Notes under the pieces: generated by a model
Databases searched by the model: none
What the model was told of the DNA's origin: nothing
What the model saw: the letters and a program-made list of their open reading frames with translations, nothing else
Shown: piece after piece, positions 37,221 to 48,675 of the stretch
Layout of the letters: each line of letters starts with the position of its first letter
Numbering within the stretch: position 1 is the stretch's first letter
From: Apostichopus japonicus
Lineage: Eukaryota > Echinodermata > Holothuroidea > Aspidochirotida > Stichopodidae
Assembly (NCBI RefSeq): GCF_037975245.1
Contig: NC_092582.1
Location: 3,998,501-4,062,500 of the forward strand
Reading direction: 5' to 3'
Length of the DNA stretch: 64,000 bases
Program-made: the position numbers and the translations under genes

Positions 37221-38389
37221 GAAACAAATGTGGAATTGTCATATCTCTGTACGACATTATACAAAATCATAGTTGCGTTTGGCTCGGAGGGTTTCAGGAG
37301 AAGAATTGAAGGCATTCCAAAAAACAAACAAAAAAGAAATCATGCCACCAAAATTTAGCAAAACAAAATAAATGTTAACTTCTTACATGAACTAGTGCAA
37401 AACTAAATGTCTTGTGTTTTGAGTCCCTTTTACTCCTTGAAAAAAAAAAAAAAACCAAAACCAAGTTGAACTCTGTATGGCTTAGAATACTCACATCCTC
37501 TGTAGTTTCATTTGCATACAAATGCATGATGTCACTGTCACCAATTGATATGATGAATTACCAGCTGATCAGATGGTACCACTTTTAATGGCATCTGTAT
37601 TGAACTACACACTTGTAAGTCTCTTGTGGGAAGTGCACTTGAAATGTATGGCTTTAAGGGAAATGTGACCAGCTGATCAAAATACACAGAATAAATTGAT
37701 AGTTTATGAAAGTGGTGCCAATACTCCCCACAGATTTAATCTGTGTCAAAATAAATAAACAAAACGGCCCTGTTGCCCCGTGTTGTAACAAGTCACCAGT
37801 CGATACGATTTTCAAAGGAAAAGTTACTCGAACGAATTTGTCAGATATTTCTCCCAAGAGAGAGATGACACAGTCTCCAGTCAGCGATCAGACTCCAGTC
37901 AGGAAACATGACTGGTTATGAGTCGACTCCATCTTAAAACAAAGTGACTCTCTACAACTCGGGAGGTGCACTGCACTCATTGCATGTGTACCGAGAGCTA
38001 TCGGGAGTTGGTGTGATTATTGAAGCCGACTAACCTAATGCTGGAATTATTGGAAGTACAATAATATGCCTGATATAGAGAGTGCTATGGGATAGTACCA
38101 ATGTTACAATGCAATGTAAACAGCTATTAAAGGCAAGAGTCATTGCAACCTATGTATGAACTTTCCTGCATCTTAACTGAGGAGGCCCGGGACATCAAGA
38201 AATATTGAGTTTCCTGTTTTAGCAGTCTGATATGTGTAGACTCATCTCAGTAGCTTCCTCCTTCCTGTCCATAGATTGTTTCATCCTCCTCTTTTCTTCG
38301 GCACCATCTCATCGCCCAAGATGGACTGTCGTCACAAGTACCATCAATCGCTGTGTGTACCGCTCTGAAATGACGCTGCTACAATTCCT

Positions 38390-38473
38390 TCAAACAGCGC
38401 CCTCCTGCTCCAATCGCTGGAGGGTCCACTCTACCACATTTTCCATCTTCTCTGGTACCAGGAGTTCTGTTAT
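38390..38473 (-). CDS. EXOSC2: EXOSC2 coding exon 8 (terminal)
   Basis: Acceptor GCTTCCACAG. Encodes ITELLVPEKMENVVEWTLQR and LEQEGAV, then TGA (38392-38390). Matches the C-terminal helix of RRP4, which in human ends RLLEQEG; this protein has two further residues. Confidence 0.93.
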   Translation of the reverse strand: MTELLVPEKMENVVEWTLQRLEQEGAV

Positions 38474-41400
38474 CTGTGGAAGCAAGCAGCAAACATTCAA
38501 AACACTCTTAACATCACATGGTGATAGGAATTCCCTGACAATGTTAATATGCTACACTGTTGAAGGCAAAAGAATCAAATCATCTTTGAAGTTTCTACCA
38601 TGCATTTCATAATAACACAGACAAACAGTCTCTGATCTTAGGGAAACTATACCTCACAGGGCCCTTAGACCTTACAGGGCCCGTAGACCGAACATGGGCC
38701 ACTTGATCTTTGGGGCACCTAGACCTCACTGGCCCCTAGACCTTACAGGACCCCTTGACCTCACAGGGGCCACTTGATCTTTGGGGCACCTAGACCTCAC
38801 ATGGTCCCTAGACCTTACATGGTCCACTTGATATTTGGGGCACCTAGACCTCTTGGGGCTCATAGACCTCACATGGTGCCTAGACCTTCATGGTCCACTT
38901 GATCTTTGGGGCACCTAGACCTCACAGGGCCCCTAGGCACTTTCCTCATCTATCTATTGGTTAAATCCAGCAGTGCATGTTACCCATATTGTCATGTCAT
39001 AGGTTCATCTTGTACATGCTACTCACCGTGTACCTCATAGAGGACTCATACGTATAGAGAATACAGGTGTCGAAAAGCATCACATTCTGAGAGGCCAATC
39101 CCAAGATGCAATTCCGCAATCTGACAATCACCTCCCTGTCTTCCATAGGTACAGGCTTTGAATGCAAGAGAGATAGAAAGATGAAGATGGCTGTTAACAA
39201 CGTCAAACTCAACAAACCAGAAACCGCACACGATGCCCTAACATACTCATTGTGTGGCAAACCATACATGTTGATAGCCATGAACTTGTGCATCTTGTTC
39301 TTCTTGAGATATCGGGTTTACAAGCTGGCCGTCACATACACACACGCACTGACAATTACACACACACGCACTGACTCATACGCACACACGCCAGCACGAT
39401 CGCAAAGGTTACTGAGCCTTCGGCATGGTGACCAAAAACGGGACGTCCATCTTTGTAAGTAGAGAAACAGCATGAATAATCATAGATGGAGTTGCCACCT
39501 CATCCAATAATACACAAAAACTCACAAGAAAATATCCATAAGAAATGGTTTACCCTGGGAAGGACTTATGCAAAGGAAGTGTGTTGCTTTCTTCGTGGAA
39601 ATGTATTTCCTGTTTGATGTGTCCTTGCCTTTAAGCCTGATTATGATCATTTTAATATTGTCCACCTTTCTCTCCCCCCCCCCCCCACCCCTCCAAAAGA
39701 AAACATAGTTTATCATGCTCCTGTGGTACTCCGATTATTAAGCAACTCACTTATACCAACCGAATATTTCCTTAGAAGAAGGCTATGTTTTCCATCCATG
39801 ACACATACATAATTGCTCATTCAGTCTGTAAACTATCACATTGAGCCCAGAGACTTATTATGTTTCATACCAAGAGAGAAATCACTTTCGTCTCAAAGAT
39901 CTGTCTCTTTATAAGAGGTTTGAAAATCTTTCACCGCAAAAGCACATAACTTTGCACAAAACATGTTGGTGGCTTGGGAGTATTGCCATTAACTTGTTTA
40001 TTAGGCTAATTGAGTGCTAATTCAATTTCCGTTGATGTGGGAGGCAGAAAAAATCTTCCCAGTCTCTCTGCAGAATTTTAGCAACAATCAATAGTAAGTT
40101 ACATTTTGTATCCCAGCACCACCTGGAATGCTACATTGAATGTAGTCATGAAACACACAGCTAGCTTCTTTCCACAACCGTAGTGGGTAAAAATTTTCTG
40201 GCAGCCTGCCTATATCAAAGGTCATCAGTCTTGCCCCCAAATATGCTAGAAAGTTGAATAATGGTCGCTCACGCTGAAACTTCAACGAGCATTTTTGCTG
40301 CTACGATCAGAAGCTTCTTTCTCATAAGTTAAGCAAAACAATTGTCTACCTGAATACACCCCAATGTCTGTGAATAATGTATGAGCATCAGATACTTCTA
40401 AGTAAATTTGCAAACTTTTGAGCGATTCTCGGCACCATTAAAAAAATTGGGGCCCCAATTTCGGTGACCTTTAAAGTCTTGAATGATCAAGAAATAAATG
40501 AGGAAACCGGCACCCCTTTTGCAGCACCCCGATGGAAAACTCATCAAGTCTTCTGGCAGCAGGCTTATCAATATTCAAGAATGAATCCCACAGGATCACC
40601 GTCTCTGTACCTGAAAGTCTGCCCTTCATCATATCTGATGTCTTTCTTCAACATTTCCTAATAATCCGAAGGGGTTTCTCATCATTTTCACACCGAAACA
40701 TTCAACCTTAATTCTACCGAGTACGCTGCTGCCCTCAAATTGTGAAAAAATTTACCTCCAAATTCTGGATGAAACCACCGCTGTGGATGTCTTCCTGCTG
40801 GTTCACGATGGGACTGATCCAGATGTATCCGTTGTTGCCGAGGATGATGCTGGCACCGCAAGAGAGGTTGTGCATGTGAGTCTTACTCCTCTTAACGACC
40901 ATAGGTGAGACCTTGACCAGCATGCCTTGACCAAGCTGCAAAGAATGATTAACATACAATAGAAAGGAAAACTAGTTAATTGTAACAAATGACGAGACTT
41001 GATAACATTTGAATAATAAACAGAAACAACAAATTCAACAACAAATATGAATTTGTTCACATTGAAAGGTAAATGCATACAAATTAAAAAATTCTGTTTC
41101 ATTACCACAACACAAACATCTACTAACATCTGGGGACTGTATTCTGGTCTGGTCCGGTCTGCGCACTGTTATCAGCGGCTTAAAACAGTTTGCGCATTGC
41201 ACACCCCGAGTGATCATTTTTTAATGCTAGTTCGTGACGACAATAATGGTCTTTTCTCTACATTCATTATAATAATTAAGTCCCCAAATTTATATATAAC
41301 TATTAACTATACTTAAATACATTGTACTCGCCTTTCCATACTTGAGATTACGAGTATGAAGTGACAAGGAGCCATCACCATACACTGATTGGACTTCGGC

Positions 41401-44400
41401 CTAGACAAAGCAAGGTTAAGGAAACAATCATTGGAACATTCCTGAGTTAGAGAGATGGCCGCCCAGCATCCCTGTCTGTAAGCCCACCCATTTTGAAATG
41501 AAATTATTACTGCAAATGTCCTAAAAATGGCACTAGTCGCCTGTAATGGTTAAACACAGATACTAAAACATGATAGACACATCTATGTAAGCAGCATAAT
41601 ATATTTTGATAGTCAAGGCCAGCCAATGTTTTCATTATATCACATTGGTGTCCTGCCCAATGTGTAATTAAGTCTCTATGATTGTAGCCATGGAGATAGT
41701 AGCAGCTGTGGAGATGAATATTCATTGTGGCCATGGAGATAGTAGCTGTGGAGATTAATATTCATTGTAATCTCACACACTCTTTGTTCTAAAGGCCCAC
41801 TCACTGTTTCTACTCAATTTTTCAATTTTAAATTTCTCATATGTTTGTACAACATAAATCAAAGGCACATATATCAGATCACCCTTGGTTACGCCTCTTT
41901 AAATTAACATGCCAAAACCAGGAACTCTCTTAACAGTTAGATATATCTAAGAGGCTTGAATGCAAATTAAACATGTTTTGTCATCCCAAACAAAGAACCC
42001 TTTGTCAAAGATTTCCAATGTAGAAGCAGTGCTGTTACATTTGCAAAGTGTTCAGTGTACTGGTTCTCTTTATTCATGTTATCACTATAAAACTGCTTGT
42101 AACAATTATTATTTTCTCTCATAGAATACATGATTTGTACACTATGAAGCAAAAATTACCTTCACTACAGCTCAAATTGTCATGGCAACATCACTAACTC
42201 TGTTGTTGCCAATTACAATCAGAAATATTTTAACTCATGTTAAAAACCTTGTACCTAACATTAGAAAATGCTATTAGGATATTTGACTATTAAAAAAAAA
42301 AAAAAAAAAGCCAGCAAATTTTTTTAAACAATGAACTTCAGTCGCAGTAATATTTCTTTATAATAAATTTCACATTTTTTATTCAAAGGATACACTGACT
42401 AAATCTCCTTCTTGGAGATACTTCCTCATATTCAACTCATCCTTAGCAGACCTTCTCCTTAATTCCCCTCCTGGTAGATTCACAGATGACAACATCAGCA
42501 CTGAATTCAGACGAGAATTCGTATCCAGCTTCCATCTGTTTTGGGCCACCTTTCAAGAGACAGAGGGAAAAAGCTTTTTATACTTTCAGTAGGTCTATGC
42601 TAATGACACTAATGGATGCTGTCTTTTATTGTTGTTTCGATATTACAATATCAAAGATATTAATATATATATAAGCTGTTTTTAACGATATATATCGTTT
42701 CACAGATCACACTAAAACGACATTTCCAACTGGTACATCACGGACACAGAATCAAGACGTTTCATAATTAGAATCAAAGCATTTCTACAGAAAATTTAAG
42801 ACATGAAAAACAGATTTTACTGGCAACAAAATGAAAAATAGTAATGTGGAGTTTGCTGGGGTATTTAATTTTCTTTGTACAGGTTGTGATGTTTAAAACC
42901 AAGGTGAATTTTTTTTTTTTGTGTTCCTATGAGGTTGGGTCGAAAATGGATTGTCAGAAATAAGGAAGTGAGGTCAAGTACAAATATTGGCCTGAGGTAT
43001 ATCCTACATGCACCTTTGGGTGCTTATCCTGACCGGATTGTGTTGAAAATGAGAAGGGGCCTGGCATATGGTACGATATATCACAATATCGTTTGATGTG
43101 AGAGATTGGAAAACCTATTGATTGTATTGATTGGTTGGAAAACCTATACTGTATTCAGAGTTCATGTTTATGTGTAGCAAGAAATGTCGCTAAGTGAACT
43201 TAGCCAGTTGGGTTTAAAGATATAATTCAGATACAAGCTCTTTTCATATTTTCTAGATTATGTAAAGATTGTAAAGAGAACTGACAAACACCCCAAAACG
43301 TACTGGTTTGGGGTATTAGTAATAACCTGTCTCCCATACATATGCAGCTATAAGAACACAACAGTTAAAGGCTTGGGTAGATAGGAGTGCATATGTACAG
43401 GTGAGACAGGTGAGAGAGAGAGGAATGAAGTCAAAATATAGATACACATTTCATTTAGATCATATTTACCTCCACGATTCTACCGATGATGACATCACCG
43501 ACCTCTCCATTATACCTGAAGGAAAGGAATAAAAAACTTTCAGTGGAATATTCTTTACCAGATGAAACTGACTCTTTTTTAACCATACTGCAGGAATCAT
43601 TCATTGCTCATAAATTATACAGCCACTTGGAGTTGAAAAATTTATTTTCTGGTTTGTTTTGCAAAATACTGAAAATTGATAGATTTCATTTTGTGATATC
43701 TTTCTATAAATCTTTGCAATTTTGAAAGCAGACTGTGTGAGGTTGAGTACCAAGTTGCCATGAATATAATTTAATCATGCCGTATGAATAGTGGTGATAA
43801 TCTAACGTCCAATATCATTGATGATCAGGAAGAGGTAATACATTGGGAACGTCATCAGAAATTACACACATCAAACAACTTACGAGATATTTATATTTTC
43901 TTGCAGAATATTTCAAGTGCTTTCTTTAGCTGTGGCAATAATCGAAATTGCTTTTTACGCACAGGACAGAGAACATACGCACACCATCGATACCCAGCAA
44001 GATCCATTAGATCCTCTACACAAGGTCCGAAAACTGCTTTACATTCTAGCTATCGCAGAGCTAGGATCTGGTCACACCTTCATGCTTTTATAAACAAATA
44101 AGGGCATAGGCAATACTAATTCTTCTTGGTAATCAACTTAGAAGACGAAATATGTAGCAGTTTACATATTTTATATAAACGAACATGATGCAGATGTGTT
44201 TGATAATACAGACATGTACAAATTTCATGTCATTTTAACAGGCAGATATTCCTACTGTATGTATCACACATATGCTATAAATTACTTTAACATATTTGTT
44301 TGCTAAATCTGTAAAGGTTGATAGACTGATAGGGATATGCTTAATACAGAAATACCAGCTTTTTGAAAAACAACAATTCGGCTTACCTTGTCTTCAAAGG

Positions 44401-45308
44401 GTTCACATGGATCAGCTTGTTAACTGTTTCCACAACACCAGCGACTGATGCCAGTAGCTTAGTATCCTCAAAATATGTTCCATGTCCTCTGAAATCCAAT
44501 TTGTAAGATCAGCCATTAAATATGAAGAGAAAAACACTTGATACAACTTATTGCAATTGTACTGTCAATAGATGCATCATGTTGTAGTTAATCCATAAAA
44601 TGCTCCCTACTACAGTAACTGCTCCTTTGTGCAATGTTGACATGATAGGACACTCCCCCCCCCCTTTTATCCCCTGTTATAAGTGATAGTGTCTCATAGC
44701 ACCCTGCCCACCCCCAATTCAGTCAGGTTCCTAACAGAACTGTTGATGGATTTTCCTTTCACCTTAGCAATTTTTTTTTACCTGTTTTAGATGGTTTAGC
44801 TGTTTGTTAGCCTCCATTGACCAAACTCCTAAGCAGGTAACCAATACCTGAGCACTATGAAAGTGTGGTAAATTACAATATAAGTATCAATGTTTTCTTT
44901 AAAAACTGGTAAAGCAAAGACTTTTCTTGAGATTTGAAACATCTCAAATGCCTTTTTATACAACAATACTTGCAACATGCATTTCTTTCAAGCATCTTTG
45001 ATAGCAACTGAACCTATAAAAGTTCAGCTCAAAATCAGCTGCAGACACTAACTACTGAATGTTACATTCCTTCTTTACACTGAAGTTTCCCAGATTACCT
45101 GACTTCTCACGAACAGTAGAGACCACCTGACCTGTAGCTTGTTTGAAACTAACTGTGACTGTCGAGCAGATATTTACAGCCATTTTTAAAGTAATTACCT
45201 CATGTAGTCTGAGTCCGAAGTGATGGTATCTCCTGGGGTCACCAGTCTGTTAACCTCAGCAGCCTTTTCTGATGGTGGCTTTATTCTTATTCTTCTGATT
45301 TCAGCCAT
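38390..45308 (-). CDS. EXOSC2: Exosome complex component RRP4 (gene-level entry, spliced)
   Basis: Eight coding exons (45308-45199, 44488-44387, 43515-43470, 42549-42394, 41400-41332, 40935-40756, 39155-39027, 38473-38390) join to 876 nt, giving 291 aa; human EXOSC2 has about 293. RRP4 is one of three S1/KH cap subunits of the nine-subunit RNA exosome, which threads RNA to the catalytic subunits in nucleus and cytoplasm. Seen: the N-terminal VTPGDTITSDSDYMRGHGTY block (about 23-42); the S1 domain across about 67-150 (VGDVIIGRIVE, RWKLDTNSRL, NLPGGELRRRS); HTRNLKYGKLGQGMLVKVSP (about 153-172); and the KH domain with LGNNGYIW (GNNG at 194-197). The C-terminal helix (222-291) begins DREVIVRLRNCI. 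The ATG has a good context (AAACAATGG). All phases fit; intron 5 uses a GC donor. It appears complete and functional. Confidence 0.95.
38474..39026 (-). other. EXOSC2 intron 7
   Basis: Mostly occupied by the tandem repeat at 38655-38937; otherwise featureless. Confidence 0.6.
38655..38937. repeat. Tandem minisatellite in EXOSC2 intron 7
   Basis: Four to five imperfect units of CCACTTGATCTTTGGGGCAC, CTAGACCTCACAGGG and CCCCTAGACCTTACA, with a period near 65-75 bp. Relatively GC-rich compared with its surroundings. Confidence 0.85.
39027..39155 (-). CDS. EXOSC2: EXOSC2 coding exon 7
   Basis: Acceptor CATTCAAAG and donor GTGAGT. Encodes PVPMEDREVIVRLRNCILGL, ASQNVMLFDTCILYTYESSM and RYT. Phase 0 at both ends. 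Confidence 0.94.
39156..40755 (-). other. EXOSC2 intron 6
   Basis: Contains a CA-rich microsatellite with CACACACGCACTGAC units (about 39335-39400) and a C run (about 39675-39687). No exon or gene seen. Confidence 0.5.
40756..40935 (-). CDS. EXOSC2: EXOSC2 coding exon 6 (KH domain)
   Basis: Acceptor CATTCTTTGCAG and donor GTAAAT. Encodes LGQGMLVKVSPMVVKRSKTH, MHNLSCGASIILGNNGYIWI and SPIVNQQEDIHSGGFIQNLE. Includes the KH GNNG loop. Confidence 0.95.
41332..41400 (-). CDS. EXOSC2: EXOSC2 coding exon 5
   Basis: Acceptor TTTGTCTAG. Encodes AEVQSVYGDGSLSLHTRNLK and YGK. The donor is GCGAGT (AAG followed by GC) rather than GT. The protein frame runs straight into exon 6 as in RRP4 orthologues, so a GC-AG intron is the natural reading. 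Confidence 0.93.
41401..42393 (-). other. EXOSC2 intron 4
   Basis: Contains two tandem copies of a ~50-bp unit with GCCATGGAGATAGTAGC and AATATTCATTGT (about 41687-41770), a CATGGAGAT motif between them, and an A run at 42292-42309. No gene seen. Confidence 0.5.
42394..42549 (-). CDS. EXOSC2: EXOSC2 coding exon 4 (S1 domain)
   Basis: Acceptor CTCTTGAAAG and donor GTATCC, a weak donor. Encodes VAQNRWKLDTNSRLNSVLML, SSVNLPGGELRRRSAKDELN and MRKYLQEGDLVS. Phase 0 at both ends. Confidence 0.94.
42550..43469 (-). other. EXOSC2 intron 3
   Basis: AT-rich, with a perfect 16-bp palindrome AACGATATATATCGTT (42684-42699). No exon or gene seen. Confidence 0.5.
43470..43515 (-). CDS. EXOSC2: EXOSC2 coding exon 3
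   Basis: A 46-bp micro-exon with acceptor TTCCTTCAG and donor GTAAAT. Encodes YNGEVGDVIIGRIVE, the first strand of the S1 domain. Confidence 0.93.
43516..44386 (-). other. EXOSC2 intron 2
   Basis: AT-rich sequence with no repeat or gene that I can support. Confidence 0.4.
44387..44488 (-). CDS. EXOSC2: EXOSC2 coding exon 2
   Basis: Acceptor GGATTTCAG and donor GTAAGC. Encodes GHGTYFEDTKLLASVAGVVE and TVNKLIHVNPLKT. Confidence 0.94.
44489..45198 (-). other. EXOSC2 intron 1 (coding)
   Basis: Contains a C run (about 44647-44656) and otherwise unremarkable AT-rich sequence. Confidence 0.4.
45199..45308 (-). CDS. EXOSC2: EXOSC2 coding exon 1
   Basis: Starts at the ATG complementary to 45306-45308 in the context AAACAATGG. 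Encodes MAEIRRIRIKPPSEKAAEVN and RLVTPGDTITSDSDYM. Donor GTAATT, phase 2. A TTGCTTTGTAG acceptor-like sequence ends 12 bp before the ATG, which suggests a separate upstream leader exon. Confidence 0.93.
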
Positions 45309-46807
45309 TGTTTAAACGTTCTACAAAGCAAGTGAATATATTGATCAGTATTCCAAATTGACCTTCAGAGTAAAGACTTCCTGTGCTGATTTTACAATTA
45401 TATTGGAAACACATTTTTGCCAGTTATTATGCCTACATTATCCTTTCTATTTTTTTTTTTGGGGGGGGGGTAAGTGGGTGTGGTTTTTAAGACCAAGTAT
45501 ATAAGGACTGATTTTCTTAATATCCTGTGGTATTGAAAGATTGTATAGTACCCAATTCAAACATTCTAAATAGTATGTATCTGGAAAAAGTCTATCCTAG
45601 AGTTTTCAGGGCCTATTGCTTACATACAGGCATCAAGAATAATTAATGAGTCCTCTGCTTGCTATATTACATGTGCATGCAGTCATCTGATGGGGTGGGG
45701 GAGGGATTGATTTAAATTGTCTGTTTTTTTAGAAGGTATTTGCACTACCGTTATGTTCTGATTTACTCCAAAAGTTGGCGAACCTCATGGTAAATTTCAA
45801 AGGTTCATTGACATTATATAGAAAATATTGAAGTTAGTCATCAGATGACACCTCCTACCATGGAGCTCCATGCTCCTACAAAGTTACTTTTATTTTCTGT
45901 TCAAGAGAAAAGTCATAGGGGAAAGTTGTAAATCATAATTTTATGTAATTAAATTTTGCCAAATGCAAACTTTGCATGGATTCATAAAGGACAACAGGTT
46001 GAAAAAAGATTCTGTTCTGGTGTACCAACTACCTGTATGTTGCCACAGTGATATTGAAATATTTGTGCAAGTGCCCAATTCCTGGGATGTGCCTCAAATT
46101 AGGAATATACAGTAGGCCCAGATGATTCTCCTATTGTGAAACTGGCTTTGCTTAAATTTCCATCAATATTAGCAAATAAGTGAGAAATATGTATATCATT
46201 GTTGTGAAATGAAATATTTTATGGGTTGATATTAAATTTTCAACAAGCTATTTATAAAGGATCACAACGAAAGCCTAAAGGTGACCAAATTTTTTTCAAG
46301 GAAATCCAGAAACATGATATGGATGATGACTCCTGCCTCTCCTCCATGTTGACACCAAGGGTTAGTACCTACACACTATGTTCCAGATTCATTGAAGTCA
46401 AATGCCAAAGTTGAGGATACCTTTAAAAGTTTCTTGTCCAAATATAATAAAACTCCAATGACGATTGAAGCTTGTGAATTACAGGCTATGAAATTATTGA
46501 AGGATCTGGATTGCCATTACCTTTGAGCTATGACTGAATTCCATGTTTGGAATTGTATACAAATACAGCTTGCATACAAGCTGTTAATTTGTTAAGGTCA
46601 AACAGGTAATCTTTAAAACTATTCAGGGAGTTTTTACAAACTCGGTGATATCCATATGACAGCGCACAAACTCCAGAGACTACCCAGAAATTTGGACACT
46701 CTAAGCAAACTGTAAGGTTGTAGGGTACGGTATGTAGTGTAAGACTTATACTGCATGCTATGCATGCCATCATATTGGTGTTATTGTTATGTGCACTTAC
46801 CCTTTAT

Positions 46808-46970
46808 TGTTATGTTAATGTTTGTATGGTATGCCTTGCAGCTGGTGTACTGCACTGCTGTATGCAGTGCAGTGTTGGAGATAAGACAGTTCAGCTCTGA
46901 CTTTGGTTGTGTCAAGTCTTCTTTGACTGTCTCTCTTTCCCACCCAGCCTCTACAATGGCATAGTTGGCA
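46808..46970. repeat. Duplicated segment with perfect hairpin, copy 1
   Basis: Shares a near-identical ~95-bp block with 47176-47270 (starting near TATGTTAATGTTTGTATGGT) and a further GACTGTCTCTCTTTCCCACC...CCTCTACAATGG block. The centre is a perfect 10-bp inverted repeat, ACTGCACTGC (46849-46858) and GCAGTGCAGT (46864-46873), with loop TGTAT. Confidence 0.85.
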
Positions 46971-47175
46971 GGATGCGTCATTAAAAATTATGGTACTCTC
47001 AGTCTTGCCACCCCTTTTATCTTGGAGTTTTCTGGAAGTTCATTGCCAGTGACATTTAAGCCTAGAGGCTATTTCCTCAAATGCTGCTGATATTTGTGCT
47101 GGTCATTTTTGTGCTTGTGGCCCATCTGAAGTCTAATTTGGAATCTGAAAAGGGCGAGGCCAAGTCTAATGATAT

Positions 47176-47312
47176 TGCTATGTTAATGTTTGTATGGTAT
47201 GCCTCGCAGCTGGTGTACTGCACTGCTGTATGCAGTGCAGTGTTGGAGATAAGACAGTTCAGCTCTGTCATCTGTGACTGTCTCTCTCTCCCACCTGGCC
47301 TCTACAATGGTA
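47176..47312. repeat. Duplicated segment with perfect hairpin, copy 2
   Basis: Second copy, about 368 bp downstream. The hairpin arms at 47217-47226 and 47232-47241 are identical to copy 1, including the TGTAT loop. Confidence 0.85.
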
Positions 47313-48129
47313 AATGATGATCACATGCATAGCTTAAAGCAGTTTTCAACTTTTTTTCTGGAATATGAGATGAGCAAGACACCATGGCCTACATTACTAT
47401 CACATTGGTACCTGAGACTTCCAAATTGAAACCTGGGATTCAATGGTAAGGTTACTAAGGTAATATTAAGTCTGTTAGAAAATTGCTTGTGTAAAGGCCT
47501 AACTTGTTTAAATTATGGCAGCAAGCCTAACTTAGGATAGCCATAACGATTAACGACAGTAGGCTAAACCCAAAGTTAGCTTTAGGAAGTTTGGGTCAGC
47601 CTAAACTTACAACATTAATTAGCCTACTAAATTTAGAAACTTAGAATTTGTTCAGTATTTATACAATGAAACATACAAAATTAAAACAGGAACAAAGAAA
47701 ACAAGTTGAAGTTCTAGCCAACCAAGATATAAATCCGATTGGCATTGAATCGCAGCAATTATTGGCTGTTATATGTTCCATTTCGCGATTTCCATAAGGA
47801 TACGTACAGTATGTACATGCTGCATACGTAAAGCAGACATGATTTCGTGGAAATAGGCCTTATACAATGGCATACTGAAAGCATGCTGTTTTCGTGCCAT
47901 CGTACGTGATGGTAAAGATAAAATGAAATAATGAATGATTTTAAACATTTAAAGAAGCTCTATTCTGTTACATTAATCCTCCTTATACAAACCTTTTTAC
48001 TTTTGAACACAGATTTCGAAGGAAAAGATGTGGGGACTTGCAAAGATAAATTCTTGGTAATGACGTGGGCAGGCTGCAGTGTTTTAGTACGTAGTAAAAT
48101 AAATTGCACTGTGTAGAAAATACAATATG

Positions 48130-48660
48130 CAGTGCTATCGAATACCTATTGAGTTTCTTCCATATGGTTTCTTCAGATCCTTATAGGACACCGTACATAT
48201 AATAGCTTTTTGGTCGATACCCGTTTTCTTTAACAAATAACAAATAAAAAGTTTTTGAACTTGCAAGAATGAATGAAAATTTCAAACTACTTTATATCTA
48301 TTTGCTAAATATTCTACTTTCATGTACTATTTAGAAAATATCAGCATTGTATGAAGTCATATGTTTTGAACGTTAGGCTATTTACCAAGAAGAATGCTAA
48401 TTTATAACATTAGGTCCAAATATTGTCACGGAAGGACACATTTCCGACCGCTTAACAGCGGCATTCTCGCCAATACTTACCAACTACGGCGGCCTGATAT
48501 AGACTTAGCTTTACATTGACATCCTAGACAGACACATCTTGCAGCGCCTACCTAATAAATTCATCGGAGGATTTTGAATATCCACCCCATTGTAACCTAC
48601 AGAGTGAACCTCGTACGCGAACCTTCCCAAATATGTTTTACATTATCTCCACTGTCGAGA
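48130..48660. repeat. Triplicated block, diverged copy 0
   Basis: Shares with the copies at 48676 and 50967 the blocks GAACGTTAGGCT, ATAACATTAGGTCCAAATAT, GGACACATTTCCGACCGCTTA and ACGGCGGCCT, in the same order. It is clearly more diverged from the other two than they are from each other. Confidence 0.75.
48481..48560 (-). promoter_or_regulatory. Possible EXOSC2 leader exon / promoter region
   Basis: On the minus strand this reads GGCCGCCGTAGTTG followed by GTAAGTATT, a near-ideal splice donor (the GT is at 48480-48479). A noncoding exon ending at 48481 could splice to the acceptor-like TTGCTTTGTAG just before the EXOSC2 ATG, 3.2 kb away. In the other two copies of this block the donor sequence is altered (GTTGGATGAGC). 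Inference only; the 5' boundary is arbitrary. Confidence 0.25.
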
Positions 48661-48675
48661 ATACATGCTATTTAC

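Larger units (their letters stand above)
31752..38389. other. Convergent 3' region between NPDC1 and EXOSC2
   Basis: Contains the NPDC1 3' UTR from its left edge and, in principle, the EXOSC2 3' UTR at the right. Otherwise I see AT-rich sequence, a TAAA tract (about 32745-32768), a 19-base C run (33589-33607), T-rich tracts (34480-34590), G-rich stretches (about 35640-35680) and a SINE copy (36989-37220). Open frames here are short and unsupported. Confidence 0.5.

Noticed and set aside
38232-38612. 126-codon plus-strand open frame
   Set aside because: Antisense shadow of the EXOSC2 terminal exon.
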